Positions 27,551-36,210 of a DNA stretch of 64,000 nucleotides are shown here, piece after piece (positions within the stretch are counted from its first letter, which is position 1; each line of letters opens with the position of its first letter). The stretch spans positions 18,606 through 82,605 of the forward strand of contig JAYSZI010000062.1 of NCBI GenBank assembly GCA_043738095.1. The letters are read 5' to 3'. This DNA comes from Lysobacter_K sp043738095. GTDB lineage: Bacteria > Pseudomonadota > Gammaproteobacteria > Xanthomonadales > Xanthomonadaceae. Position numbers and translations under genes: made by a program. The notes below the pieces were generated by a model. That model was not told the origin of the DNA. It did not search any database and was given only the letters and a program-made list of their open reading frames with translations.

Positions 27551-30500
27551 GCGGGCATCCGGACCAGACAGGCGCCGCAGCGCGCGTTGCGCGCCTGACC
27601 CCGCAGCAGCGCGAGCTGCTGCTGCGCCGTCTGCGCGAATCAGCTCCCGAAGTGGCGTCGGTGGAATCAATTCCGCGTCGATCAGACCCCGGCGCAGCGG
27701 TCGCGCTTTCACCAGCACAGCGCCGACTCTGGTTCTTCGAGCGCCTCCAGCCGGGCACCGGCGCGTACAACCTCTATGCGCACACGCGTTTGCGCGGACC
27801 GTTGGACGTGGACGCCGTCCGTGCGTCGATTGTGGAGCTGGCCGCCCGGCACGACGCGCTGCGCATGGTGTTCTCAGAAGAATCTGGCGAGCCGCGTTTG
27901 CGCGTACTCGATTCCGTCGAGATCCGCATTGCGGAGACGGATTTGTCCGATCAGCCGGCGCCGGCACGCGAGCAGGTGCTCGCGAAGTTGCTGGAAACCG
28001 AGACGGCATTTGCGTTTGACCTCTCGCGCGCGCTGTTTCGTGCAGGGCTGGTCAAGCTTGCAGACGACGACCACGCACTGACGCTCGTCGTCCACCACAT
28101 CGTTTCCGATGCCTGGTCCTGCGGACGGCTGCTCGAGGAATTCAGCGCGCTCTACCGGGCGCGCACCGGAGGGGTCCGGACTAACCTGCCCGCGCTACCC
28201 GTTACGTATGCCGACGCGGTCGCTTGGCAGGCCGAGCGTGCCGCCGGCGATGGCTTCACCGCGAGCCTGCACTTCTGGAAGGAGGCGCTCGACGGCACGA
28301 CCGGCATTCTCGATATGCCAACTGATCGCCCTCGAGCCCCAACGGCGACGGGGCAGGGTGCGCGCCTGCGGTTCGGCCTGGACGCGACCGTCAGGCGGCG
28401 AATGGCCGAGCTCGCCGTCACTGAGCGGGCAACGCCCTTCATGGCGTGGCTCGCCCTGTTCCAGATGCTGTTGGCACGGCAATGCGGGCAGGATGACGTA
28501 GTTGTGGGTACGCCCGTCGCAAATCGCGGCCGGCCTGAACTCGAACCGCTGGTTGGCCTGTTTGTAAACACCCTCCCGCTGCGGGGTCGATTCGAAGATG
28601 ACCCCTCATTCCGGACCGTGCTCGCCCGCACGCGTTCGCACTGCATGGACGCACTCGAAAACGCCGAGGTGCCATTGGAGCGCATCGTCGATGCCCTTCG
28701 GGTAGAGCGTGTTCCCGGTCGCTCCCCGCTCGTGCAGACGATGTTTCTGATGCAGGACAGCGGCGCGCCTATGGATCTGCCCGGCATCGAAGCCGAATGG
28801 CTCGAACCCGAGCTACGCACCGCACGCTTCGAGGTCACGCTGTCGCTGACGGATACGGCCGCAGGATTCGACGCGGTGTTTGATTACGCGACCGATCTCT
28901 TCGACGCCGCTACGATGGTGCGCTTCGCACGGCAACTGCAGACGCTCGCGCAAGACGCGCTGGACCGACCCGACACGACCATGTCCCGGCTTCAGCTTCT
29001 GGATGGCGAAGCGGTCGCGGAAATTCTCTACTTGGGCGATGGCGGTCCGGCCACGGGTGAAATGCGAGGCCTGTTCGATCTCGTGGCCGCCCAAGCGGAC
29101 AGGACGCCCGATGCCATCGCACTAGCGGACGGCACCCGCGAACTCAGCTACGCCTCGATGGTTTCCCAGGTGCATGTGCTGGCGGCGCGGTTACAGGCGG
29201 CCGGCGTAGTCCGTGGCGACCGCGTCGCGATCCTTGCAGACCGCTCAATAGAGGCCGTGCTAGCGGTGCTCGCTATCCTCGCCGCCGGTGGCGCCTATAT
29301 TCCCGTCGATCCTGGGCAGCCAGACGACCGCGTGCGGTACGTGCTGTCTGACGCGGACGTCTCTGTCCTCATCGCTCCTCCGTCGATGCAGGCCCACGCA
29401 ATGGCCTTCAGATCGCACGTTGCGGTCGTCGACAGCACCGGGCCGTCCGGCGCTGTCCCGTTCGAGCCCGTGGACGTGGCGCTCTCCGACGCCGCCTACG
29501 TGATCTACACCTCCGGCTCCACCGGCACCCCGAAGGGCGTGGTGATCGAACATGCATCCGCGGCGAACCTCGTGGCGGGCTTCCTTGCACACCACGAATT
29601 TGCCGGCAAGCGCCTGCTGATGATTCCACCGCTGATCTTCGACGCATCGGTCGGCGATCTTTTCCCGGTGTTGGCCTGCGGCGCGACACTTGTGCTGCAT
29701 CCGGATCCCGCGATGCTCGGAGCGCGCGAGCTGCGCGAGTTCTGCAAAGCGCTCGCGATCAATGCGATCGATGCGCCGGCCGCGTTGTGGCGTCGCTGGG
29801 TCGAGGCAGGTGCGTTCGATCCGGATGCTGCAGGCGACGCACCGTACATCGAGCTGATGATGATCGGCGGTGAGTCTGTTCCGCAGGCGCTGGCGCGGCA
29901 TTTCGTCAAAGCCTCGGGCGGTCGCGCGACGCTGGTCAATCACTACGGACCCACCGAAGCGTCGGTCTGCGCCACCATCCATGCGATCCGCGCCGGCGAT
30001 ACGGATGAGGCGCACGAACTGCCCATCGGCAGGCCATTGCCCGGGGTGGGCGTCTACATCGTCGATCGCAACGGCAGCCTCGCACCCCGTGGGGTACTGG
30101 GCGAACTCTGCATCGGCGGAGCGGGCGTTGCGCGCGGTTACCTTGGTCAACCGGAGCTGACCCGGGAGCGGTTCATCCCGGATCCGTTCGCTTCCATAGG
30201 CGACGCGCGCCTGTATAAAACCGGCGACCTTGCGCGTTGGGATTCAGCGGGGCGTTTGCAGTTCGCGGGCCGCAGTGACCACCAAGCCAAGCTTCGCGGG
30301 CTCCGCGTCGAACTCGGCGAAATCGAGGCTGCACTCGCTTCCCACCCGGGCGTCTCCGCGGCCGTGGCTCTTGTGCGCGAAGATCGCCCCGGTGATCGGC
30401 GGCTAGTCGCCTACATCGTGGGCGACGCGCGGGCTGACGACACCTCCCTGCGCGCAAACCTGGCTGCGCACCTGCCCGAAGCGCTACTCCCCTCGGCGTA

Positions 30501-32034
30501 TGTGCTGCTGGGGGCGCTGCCGCTGACACCCAACGGCAAGGTCGACCGCAAGGCCCTGCCGGCACCGGCAAGCATCGATACCGGACGTTCGCTTCGCGCC
30601 CCATCCACCCCGACGGAGGCGGCCGTCCTCGCGGTGTGGCAGGAGGTCCTTGGCCGGGCCGCGATCGGCGTTGACGACGATTTCTTCGCCGCTGGCGGGG
30701 ACTCGCTCCTGACCCTCCCGCTCGTCTTCGGCCTGCACACTGCGCTGGGAGTCGACGTGCCGCTGTCAGCGGTGTTCGCGACGCCAACGATCGCCGGTCT
30801 TGCACGCGACATCGACGCGCGTCGCGAAGGAACGGCGCCGCCGGTGCTCGACCTTAGCAGCCTCGTCGTGCTCCCCGACACGATACATGCGGCGCACGCG
30901 CAACCTGCCCGGGCTGATCGGGGTTCGCCCCGGTCAGCCCTGGTCACGGGCGCTACAGGCTTCCTCGGCGCCTACCTTGTCCGCGAGCTGCTCGACTCAA
31001 CGGACGCCGAGGTTGTCTGCCTCGTACGTGCCTCGAACGCGGTCGACGGCGTGGCCCGGATCCGGAGCAACCTGGCGGCCTATGGGCTGTGGAATGACTC
31101 CGATGCTGCCCGCCTTATAGCCATTTGTGGCGACCTCGCCGAGCCTTCACTGGGCCTGCAACCGGTGGAATTCGACGACCTCGGGCAGCGCCTCGATGTC
31201 ATTTTCCACAACGGCGGACAGGTCAACTTCCTCGCTCCGTACCAGCATCTGCAGGCCGCCAACGTGGCCGGTACCCGTGAGGTTTTGCGCCTCGCGACAA
31301 CTGGCCCGCTGAAGCCCGTGCATCTGGTTTCGACGCTGGGGGTCTACCTCACCGACGAGTACCTTGAGCGCGAGGTGCACGAGGACGACGCACCGCCCGG
31401 TCCGGACGGTCAACACGGCGGCTACAACCAGAGCAAGTGGGTCAGCGAACAACTCGCTCTGCTCGCCCGCGAGCGCGGAGTTCCAGTCGCGGTCTACCGC
31501 CCCGCACGGATCACCGCCGACAGCCGGACCGGCGCCAGCAACGTGGGCGACTACTTCAACGCCTGGCTCAAGGGCTGCGTCCAGCTCGGCATCGCGCCGG
31601 ATCTGCCGGACGAGGCTTTCGACATGGCGCCTGTGGACTACGTCGGTCGCGCCATCGTGCGCCTGGCCCTCGGCGGCGGCGACGCGAACGGAAATTTCCA
31701 CTTCTTCAACAACCATCGCCTGCCGATCCGCGACGCGATCGCGGTTCTGCGAGCCGAGGGCTTCGCAATCACGGAAGTACCGTACCCGCAGTGGCGCGCT
31801 GCGCTGCTGGAGGCCGCGAGCAAGTCAGGTGAGAACGCCCTGGCGCCGTTCGCCGGGCTCTTCCCGGAGCGACCGGATGCACGCGAGCCGCATTTTGATT
31901 GCACCCGCACCGAACAGGCCGCGCAGGCGCAAGGGCTCGCTATGCCACCTGCGGATCGCGCATTGTTCGCCACTGGTGTGAGGTTCCTGAAGGTGCGCGG
32001 TGCGATGCCTGCGATCGACAGGGTCGAGGCCTGA
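27547..32034 (+). CDS. Non-ribosomal peptide synthetase, module 3 with thioester reductase (C-A-T-R)
   Basis: 1495 aa from GTG 27547. The condensation motif is HHIVSDA (His183-His184, Asp188), with Ala in place of the usual Gly. Pocket residues of the adenylation domain read D-A-G-D-M-G-H-V-C-K, with no confident assignment. The carrier is GGDSL, Ser1053. A C-terminal SDR-type reductase domain starts at about residue 1130 with VTGATGFLG and has YxxxK at Tyr1293/Lys1297 (YNQSKW). It releases the chain as an aldehyde, or after a second reduction an alcohol, using NAD(P)H. There is no thioesterase in the cluster, so this is the terminal module. Confidence 0.93.
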   Translation: MSGHPDQTGAAARVARLTPQQRELLLRRLRESAPEVASVESIPRRSDPGAAVALSPAQRRLWFFERLQPGTGAYNLYAHTRLRGPLDVDAVRASIVELAARHDALRMVFSEESGEPRLRVLDSVEIRIAETDLSDQPAPAREQVLAKLLETETAFAFDLSRALFRAGLVKLADDDHALTLVVHHIVSDAWSCGRLLEEFSALYRARTGGVRTNLPALPVTYADAVAWQAERAAGDGFTASLHFWKEALDGTTGILDMPTDRPRAPTATGQGARLRFGLDATVRRRMAELAVTERATPFMAWLALFQMLLARQCGQDDVVVGTPVANRGRPELEPLVGLFVNTLPLRGRFEDDPSFRTVLARTRSHCMDALENAEVPLERIVDALRVERVPGRSPLVQTMFLMQDSGAPMDLPGIEAEWLEPELRTARFEVTLSLTDTAAGFDAVFDYATDLFDAATMVRFARQLQTLAQDALDRPDTTMSRLQLLDGEAVAEILYLGDGGPATGEMRGLFDLVAAQADRTPDAIALADGTRELSYASMVSQVHVLAARLQAAGVVRGDRVAILADRSIEAVLAVLAILAAGGAYIPVDPGQPDDRVRYVLSDADVSVLIAPPSMQAHAMAFRSHVAVVDSTGPSGAVPFEPVDVALSDAAYVIYTSGSTGTPKGVVIEHASAANLVAGFLAHHEFAGKRLLMIPPLIFDASVGDLFPVLACGATLVLHPDPAMLGARELREFCKALAINAIDAPAALWRRWVEAGAFDPDAAGDAPYIELMMIGGESVPQALARHFVKASGGRATLVNHYGPTEASVCATIHAIRAGDTDEAHELPIGRPLPGVGVYIVDRNGSLAPRGVLGELCIGGAGVARGYLGQPELTRERFIPDPFASIGDARLYKTGDLARWDSAGRLQFAGRSDHQAKLRGLRVELGEIEAALASHPGVSAAVALVREDRPGDRRLVAYIVGDARADDTSLRANLAAHLPEALLPSAYVLLGALPLTPNGKVDRKALPAPASIDTGRSLRAPSTPTEAAVLAVWQEVLGRAAIGVDDDFFAAGGDSLLTLPLVFGLHTALGVDVPLSAVFATPTIAGLARDIDARREGTAPPVLDLSSLVVLPDTIHAAHAQPARADRGSPRSALVTGATGFLGAYLVRELLDSTDAEVVCLVRASNAVDGVARIRSNLAAYGLWNDSDAARLIAICGDLAEPSLGLQPVEFDDLGQRLDVIFHNGGQVNFLAPYQHLQAANVAGTREVLRLATTGPLKPVHLVSTLGVYLTDEYLEREVHEDDAPPGPDGQHGGYNQSKWVSEQLALLARERGVPVAVYRPARITADSRTGASNVGDYFNAWLKGCVQLGIAPDLPDEAFDMAPVDYVGRAIVRLALGGGDANGNFHFFNNHRLPIRDAIAVLRAEGFAITEVPYPQWRAALLEAASKSGENALAPFAGLFPERPDAREPHFDCTRTEQAAQAQGLAMPPADRALFATGVRFLKVRGAMPAIDRVEA

Positions 32035-32036
32035 CC

Positions 32037-33353
32037 ATGTTGGGGCTGCGTGACTTCCTGCTGGTGTGGTCCGGGCAGCTGATCTCCGGCGTGGGCTCGA
32101 GGGTGACGTCGTTCGCGCTCGGGCTGTGGGTGCTGCAGACCACCGGCTCGACCACGCGCTTCGCCTTCGTGTTCGTCGCAATGGCGGTGCCGGCGCTGCT
32201 CATCGCACCGCTCGCGGGAGCGCTCGTCGACCGCTGGGACCGCCGCCGCACGATGATCGCCTGCGAGGCCATCTCTATGACGGTGATGCTCGCCATGGCC
32301 CTGCTGCTGTGGGCGGATGCGTTGTCGATGTGGCACGTCTATGCCGGCGTCGGAATCACCGCGGTCGCCAACGCGTTCCTGCAGCCGGCGTACGCAGCTA
32401 GCGTGCCGCTACTCGCTTCGCCCGAACGGCTCACCCGCGTCAACGGTCTGGTGCAGACAGGCACCGCTGTCGCTCAGGTTGGCGGTCCGCTGCTCGCCGG
32501 TGTCCTGGTCAGCGCTATTTCCATGCAGGGCGTGCTGCTGGTGGACGCCGCGACATTCGGGCTCGGCGTGCTGGCACTCGCCGCGGCGCGCATTCCACGC
32601 CCGCGTCGCTCTGCGCCCAGCGCGGAAACCAGTCTGTGGCAAGAGGCGGAGGAGGGGTTCCGCTACGTGCGCGAGCGTCCAGGGCTGCTGGGCCTTCTGC
32701 TCGTGTTCGGCGTCACCAACTTTCTCTTCGGCATTGCCAGCATCGCGATCACGCCGCTGGTGCTGTCCATGGCCACACCGGCCCAGCTCGGCCTGCAGAT
32801 GGCGATCGGCGGATGCGGCCTGCTTTTGGGGGGGGTGCTGATGAGCCTCTGGCACGGGCCCGCGCGCCGGATCGACGGGGTCCTCCTGGGTTCGCTCGGC
32901 GCAGGAGTGATGCTCGCAGCGCATGGCCTGCAACCCTCGTTCTACCTGCTCGCGGCGGCGGGTTTCGCGTTCTTCCTGATGATCCCGCTGATCCACGCCT
33001 GCAATGCCTCACTGTGGCAGACGAAAGTGCCCGGCGATCTGCAGGGCAGGTGCTTCGCAATCCAGCGCGTGCTTGCCGAATCAGCAATGCCGATCGGCTT
33101 CTGCCTCGCGGGACCTCTGGCCGAGCGCGTGTTCGAGCCGTGGCTCATGCCAGGCGGGGCGCTCGCCGCAAGCGTCGGTGCCCTGATCGGCACCGGCGCA
33201 GGGCGGGGCATCGCCCTAATGTTCATCGTGCTCGGCGCGCTGATGGTGCTGGTCTCGACCGGCGCCTATGCAGTCCGGGCCATCAGGTGCGTCGAGACCG
33301 ACCTGGCAGACGCCACGGTGGTGGCCGACGACAACCTCCCTTGCGCCGCATAA
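32037..33353 (+). CDS. MFS exporter of the NRPS cluster
   Basis: 438 aa, two bases after the module 3 stop. About twelve hydrophobic segments are present, with the MFS loop signature APLAGALVDRWDRRRTMIA between helices 2 and 3 (family pattern G-x-L-a-D-r-x-g-r-r). It belongs to the enterobactin-exporter-like/MFS_3 branch often seen with peptide clusters. It probably exports the finished peptide and gives self-resistance. An 8-G run at about 32828-32835 lies inside the coding region. Confidence 0.88.
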   Translation: MLGLRDFLLVWSGQLISGVGSRVTSFALGLWVLQTTGSTTRFAFVFVAMAVPALLIAPLAGALVDRWDRRRTMIACEAISMTVMLAMALLLWADALSMWHVYAGVGITAVANAFLQPAYAASVPLLASPERLTRVNGLVQTGTAVAQVGGPLLAGVLVSAISMQGVLLVDAATFGLGVLALAAARIPRPRRSAPSAETSLWQEAEEGFRYVRERPGLLGLLLVFGVTNFLFGIASIAITPLVLSMATPAQLGLQMAIGGCGLLLGGVLMSLWHGPARRIDGVLLGSLGAGVMLAAHGLQPSFYLLAAAGFAFFLMIPLIHACNASLWQTKVPGDLQGRCFAIQRVLAESAMPIGFCLAGPLAERVFEPWLMPGGALAASVGALIGTGAGRGIALMFIVLGALMVLVSTGAYAVRAIRCVETDLADATVVADDNLPCAA

Positions 33354-33367
33354 CTTAAGGAACCGCT

Positions 33368-33574
33368 ATGCAGGACGTAGACATCGATCTGGGGCCGTAC
33401 CGAGTGGTGCTGAACCACGAGGAACAGTACTCGATCCTGCCAATCAGCCAACCGGTGCCCGCGGGTTGGCGCCCCGCGGACTGCGAGGGCGCGGAGGAGG
33501 TCTGCCTCGCGCACATCCGCGAGGTGTGGACCGACATGCGACCGCTCAGCGCGCGCGTTACCGCGGCCAGCTGA
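33368..33574 (+). CDS. MbtH-like protein
   Basis: 68 aa. It follows the MbtH signature: NHEEQYSI, PVPAGWRP, EEVCLAHIREVWTDMRPLSAR. MbtH proteins bind adenylation domains and are often needed for their folding or activity, here presumably one or more of the three modules upstream. One odd point is that the conserved Trp-Pro after the N-E-Q-S motif is replaced by Leu-Pro (SILPISQP), so the first of the signature tryptophans is lost while the GW and WTD ones remain. Confidence 0.92.
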   Translation: MQDVDIDLGPYRVVLNHEEQYSILPISQPVPAGWRPADCEGAEEVCLAHIREVWTDMRPLSARVTAAS

Positions 33575-33604
33575 GTCCGAAACAGAGCAGAGCAAGGGAT
33601 AGCC

Positions 33605-34384
33605 ATGACTCCAGACAACGACAGCCTCGGCACAACCGAAATCGACGGCATTGCCGTCGGGCGACGCTCGCAAGCCGAATGCCAGGGCCCCGCCGCCCGC
33701 GGTAACCTGCTTCGCGCTTCACACGTCGAACAGGACATGCCCGACTCCGCACTCGCCGTGACCGTGCGATGGGTGAGGGACTTCCTTGCGCGCCCCCATC
33801 CACACGTAGGCCGTGCAGGACCCGTGTGCCCGTTCACACCGACCGCGCTCGCGCTCGACACAATTTGGCTTACTGAAGTCTCAGAGACCAAGGTGGACCG
33901 CGCCGCCGTGGAGGCCCTCATCGCCGACTATCGCGACCTGTTTCTGGAACTAGACCCGCGCTCTGGGCAGGCTGCACTCAGCAAGACGATCCTCGTTGTC
34001 TTTCCCAATCTTGGAGAGCAAGGCGCCCGTGTCGTCGATGAAGTGCAGGCGGCCCAGAAAGCGCCCTTCGTCGAAGCAGGCCTGATGCTGGGCGAGTTCC
34101 ACGCCGCCAACGAGAGTCCAGGGCTTCGCAATCCCGACTTCCGCCCCTTGCGCAGCCCGGTCCCGATGCTCGCAATCCGGCACATGGTCGAAACGGACTT
34201 GCCGTTCCTGCGGCGCGATATTGATGCGCCTGAAGTGCGCACGAAGTTCCTGCGTGCCTATCTGCGCCGCCTCGGCAGTAGCGTTCGCCGGAGCAACTTC
34301 GATCAGGCGATCGCTGCGCTTGTCGATGCGGAGCTACAGGTCGCCCGCATACGCGCGGAGCGGCACGCAGGGGACGTGGCGTGA
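33605..34384 (+). CDS. DUF6875-type protein of the NRPS cluster
   Basis: 259 aa with AGGGAT before the ATG. The core reads VRWVRDFLARPHPHVGRAGP then VCPFTPTALALDTIWL, the hallmark of a family (DUF6875, recalled) that appears beside biosynthetic enzymes. Further on are LVVFPNLGEQGARVVDEVQ, GLMLGEFHAANESPGLRN and FRPLRSPVPMLAIRHMVETD. The last section is all-helical. No cofactor motif is visible. Its GTGA overlap with the monooxygenase gene suggests they act together. The biochemical role is unknown. Confidence 0.7.
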   Translation: MTPDNDSLGTTEIDGIAVGRRSQAECQGPAARGNLLRASHVEQDMPDSALAVTVRWVRDFLARPHPHVGRAGPVCPFTPTALALDTIWLTEVSETKVDRAAVEALIADYRDLFLELDPRSGQAALSKTILVVFPNLGEQGARVVDEVQAAQKAPFVEAGLMLGEFHAANESPGLRNPDFRPLRSPVPMLAIRHMVETDLPFLRRDIDAPEVRTKFLRAYLRRLGSSVRRSNFDQAIAALVDAELQVARIRAERHAGDVA

Positions 34385-35730
34385 GCGTTCGTTCAATTGA
34401 GCAGCAGCCTGTGGACGCGGAGCGGATCGCCATCGTCGGCGGCGGCTTGTCGGCCTCGCTTCTGGCCCTCAATCTTGCCGCTCGCGGAAACGCGGTGGAC
34501 GTCTACGAGCGTCGTGCCGATCCACGAACCAGCGCGTTCGACGGGGGCCGATCCATCAACCTCGGGCTCTCGAAACGCGGAATCCAGGCGCTCGAGCAAG
34601 CCGGCCTGCTGGACGAGGTATTGCGCCGCGCGGTCACCATGCGTGGGCGGGTCATCCACGCGCCGGACGGCAGCACACGTTTCCAGCCCTATGGGAAAGG
34701 GGGCGGTGAGGTTCTCCATTCCATCGACCGCAATGAGCTCAACAAGCTTCTGCTTGAGCGAGCCGCCGCGCATTCAACGGTGCAGCTGCATTTCGAGCAC
34801 CGACTTAAAGCGGTCGACAAGTCGGCGCGCGAACTTACATTCGAAACGCCGTCTGGCGAACTGCGCACCAAGCCGAAATGGGTAGCCGGCGCGGATGGCG
34901 CCTTCTCCCGCGTCCGTCAGCAGATGCATCGTGGGGAACGTGCGGATTTCCATCAGGAATACCTGGAATGGGGCTACAAGGAGCTGACCCTCGCAGCGGC
35001 TCCGGGTGGTTCTTCAGTCATCGACCTGGAGGCCCTCCACGTCTGGCCGAGGCGACACTGTCTGTTCGTATCCCACCCCAACCGTGACGGGTCGCACACG
35101 CTGACCCTGTTCCTGCCGTTCGAGGGGGAAGACAGCTTCGCGACAACACAATCGGCCGAGGACGTACAACGTCTGTTCGAGCGCTACTTCCCTGATCTCG
35201 TGCCGCTATTGCCCGGACTGGTGCCGGAATGGATGAAGCACGAGGTCGGCTCCTTGGTCACTATCCGGACGGCCCCTTGGCGTCATGGCGATTGGATGGT
35301 CCTCCTTGGTGATGCCTGCCACGCTGTGTATCCGTTTTATGGGCAGGGGATGAACTCGGCGTTCGAGGACTGTTCCGCATTGCTTGCCGCGATGGACGCT
35401 CATCCGCAGGATCGCGACGCGGCATTCGCGCTGTATGAAATGTCCCGCCGGCCGCATACCGACACGCTGGCCGAGCTATCCAAAGCCAACTTCGTGGAAC
35501 TGCGCCAGCGCGTGCAGTCGATGTGGTTTGTCGCACGTAAGCGGTTGGACGTAAGCCTCAACCGCATATTGCCCCATGCGTATTTGCCGCTGTATACGAT
35601 GATCGCGCATACGACGATGCCATATGGCGACGCGCTCGCGCGGGCGCGCCGGCAGGACCGGGTGCTTGCTTGGGCATCGGCCGGCATTGCAGCGACTGCA
35701 GGTGTCGGGCTGTGGGTAGCGGTTGGATAA
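34381..35730 (+). CDS. Kynurenine 3-monooxygenase-like flavin monooxygenase
   Basis: 449 aa. FAD motifs are IAIVGGGLSASLLALNLAAR near the start and MVLLGDACHAVYPFYGQGMN around residue 305. The segments SINLGLSKRGIQALEQAGL, FQPYGKGGGEVLHSIDRNEL, QEYLEWGYKELTL and GSHTLTLFLPFEGEDSFA follow kynurenine 3-hydroxylase closely. A C-terminal hydrophobic anchor (VLAWASAGIAATAGVGLWVA) resembles that of eukaryotic KMO. No kynureninase or tryptophan dioxygenase is nearby, so it probably makes a 3-hydroxykynurenine-like building block or hydroxylates the peptide (inference). Confidence 0.88.
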   Translation: MSVRSIEQQPVDAERIAIVGGGLSASLLALNLAARGNAVDVYERRADPRTSAFDGGRSINLGLSKRGIQALEQAGLLDEVLRRAVTMRGRVIHAPDGSTRFQPYGKGGGEVLHSIDRNELNKLLLERAAAHSTVQLHFEHRLKAVDKSARELTFETPSGELRTKPKWVAGADGAFSRVRQQMHRGERADFHQEYLEWGYKELTLAAAPGGSSVIDLEALHVWPRRHCLFVSHPNRDGSHTLTLFLPFEGEDSFATTQSAEDVQRLFERYFPDLVPLLPGLVPEWMKHEVGSLVTIRTAPWRHGDWMVLLGDACHAVYPFYGQGMNSAFEDCSALLAAMDAHPQDRDAAFALYEMSRRPHTDTLAELSKANFVELRQRVQSMWFVARKRLDVSLNRILPHAYLPLYTMIAHTTMPYGDALARARRQDRVLAWASAGIAATAGVGLWVAVG

Positions 35731-35745
35731 GCCACTGCGGGTTCT

Positions 35746-35860
35746 TGAAAGGCTTTTTTAAAACGATGGAGTGGCCAATTGTCTGCGACTCCAGCAGGCC
35801 CAGCACGCTGCTAGCGCCCCGTCCGAGTACGAGCGTGTCAATCTGGGTGTTGCCCGCTTT
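35746..35860 (-). pseudogene. Possible universal stress protein C-terminal remnant
   Basis: A minus-strand frame reads NTQIDTLVLGRGASSVLGLL then ESQTIGHSIVLKK. This resembles the C-terminal ATP-loop strand and helix of UspA-family proteins (D-x-(I/L)-V-x-G-x-x-x-x-...-GS-x-x-x-x-x-I/V). The preceding two-thirds of such a protein is absent. It lies right after the last gene of the NRPS cluster and reads toward it. Short and low complexity, so uncertain. Confidence 0.35.
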
Positions 35861-35971
35861 CCTTCGCGAGACGGAGTGGTTCGCTTGGGATGCGGTCTGG
35901 GAAGAGATCGAACGCTTCAAGTGGACTATTGATGCTGCCTAGATTTATTAAAAAATTGCGGCGATTTGTAA

Positions 35972-35991
35972 ATTTACATTTTCATGTAAAT
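35972..35991. repeat. A/T-rich perfect inverted repeat
   Basis: ATTTACAT - TTTC - ATGTAAAT forms an 8-bp perfect stem with a four-base loop. The sequences GCGATTT (35961) and AAATCGC (35988-35994) offer a second, wider pairing. It lies alone in an A/T-rich patch upstream of the cassette genes and could be an operator or an element end. Confidence 0.5.
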
Positions 35992-36087
35992 CGCTGTAAG
36001 TCCCCCGTTTATGGGATGGGCAGCCTGGGTTCGGCTGAACGAATGCGACGAGCTTTCGGGCTAGCTGACCTTGTTCCGTCTGCGTGG

Positions 36088-36170
36088 AATTTGAGATCAG
36101 AGCAACTCACAAGGGCTGAGTCCTGCGGAACGTGTGCGTTTGCAGAGCTAGCCACGCCGAGGGAGACACC
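36088..36170. repeat. Short dispersed repeat, copy 1
   Basis: The block contains GAGCAACTCACAAGGGCTGA followed by GT and, after a variable middle, GGGAGACACC. A related block occurs at 61543-61634. The common core includes a small stem, ACTCA / TGAGT, around a seven-base loop. It ends 40 bases before the first cassette gene. On the minus strand both copies read SALVSCSD in one frame, which may be chance conservation from the nucleotide repeat. Confidence 0.6.
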
Positions 36171-36210
36171 AAAGCGCGATGCGCACTTGCGCATGCGAAG
36201 GTGCAGCTAA

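Larger units (their letters stand above)
35731..36210. other. Lower-G+C junction between the NRPS cluster and an accessory cassette
   Basis: No full gene. It holds a probable gene scrap (35746-35860), an A/T-rich hairpin (35972-35991) and a short repeat shared with 61.5 kb (36088-36170). Base composition drops sharply after 35900, marking the edge of acquired DNA. Confidence 0.5.

Noticed and set aside
36088..36170. Integron attC site as explanation for the dispersed repeat
   Set aside because: No GTTRRRY / RYYYAAC core pair could be found at either copy, and no integrase gene is present.
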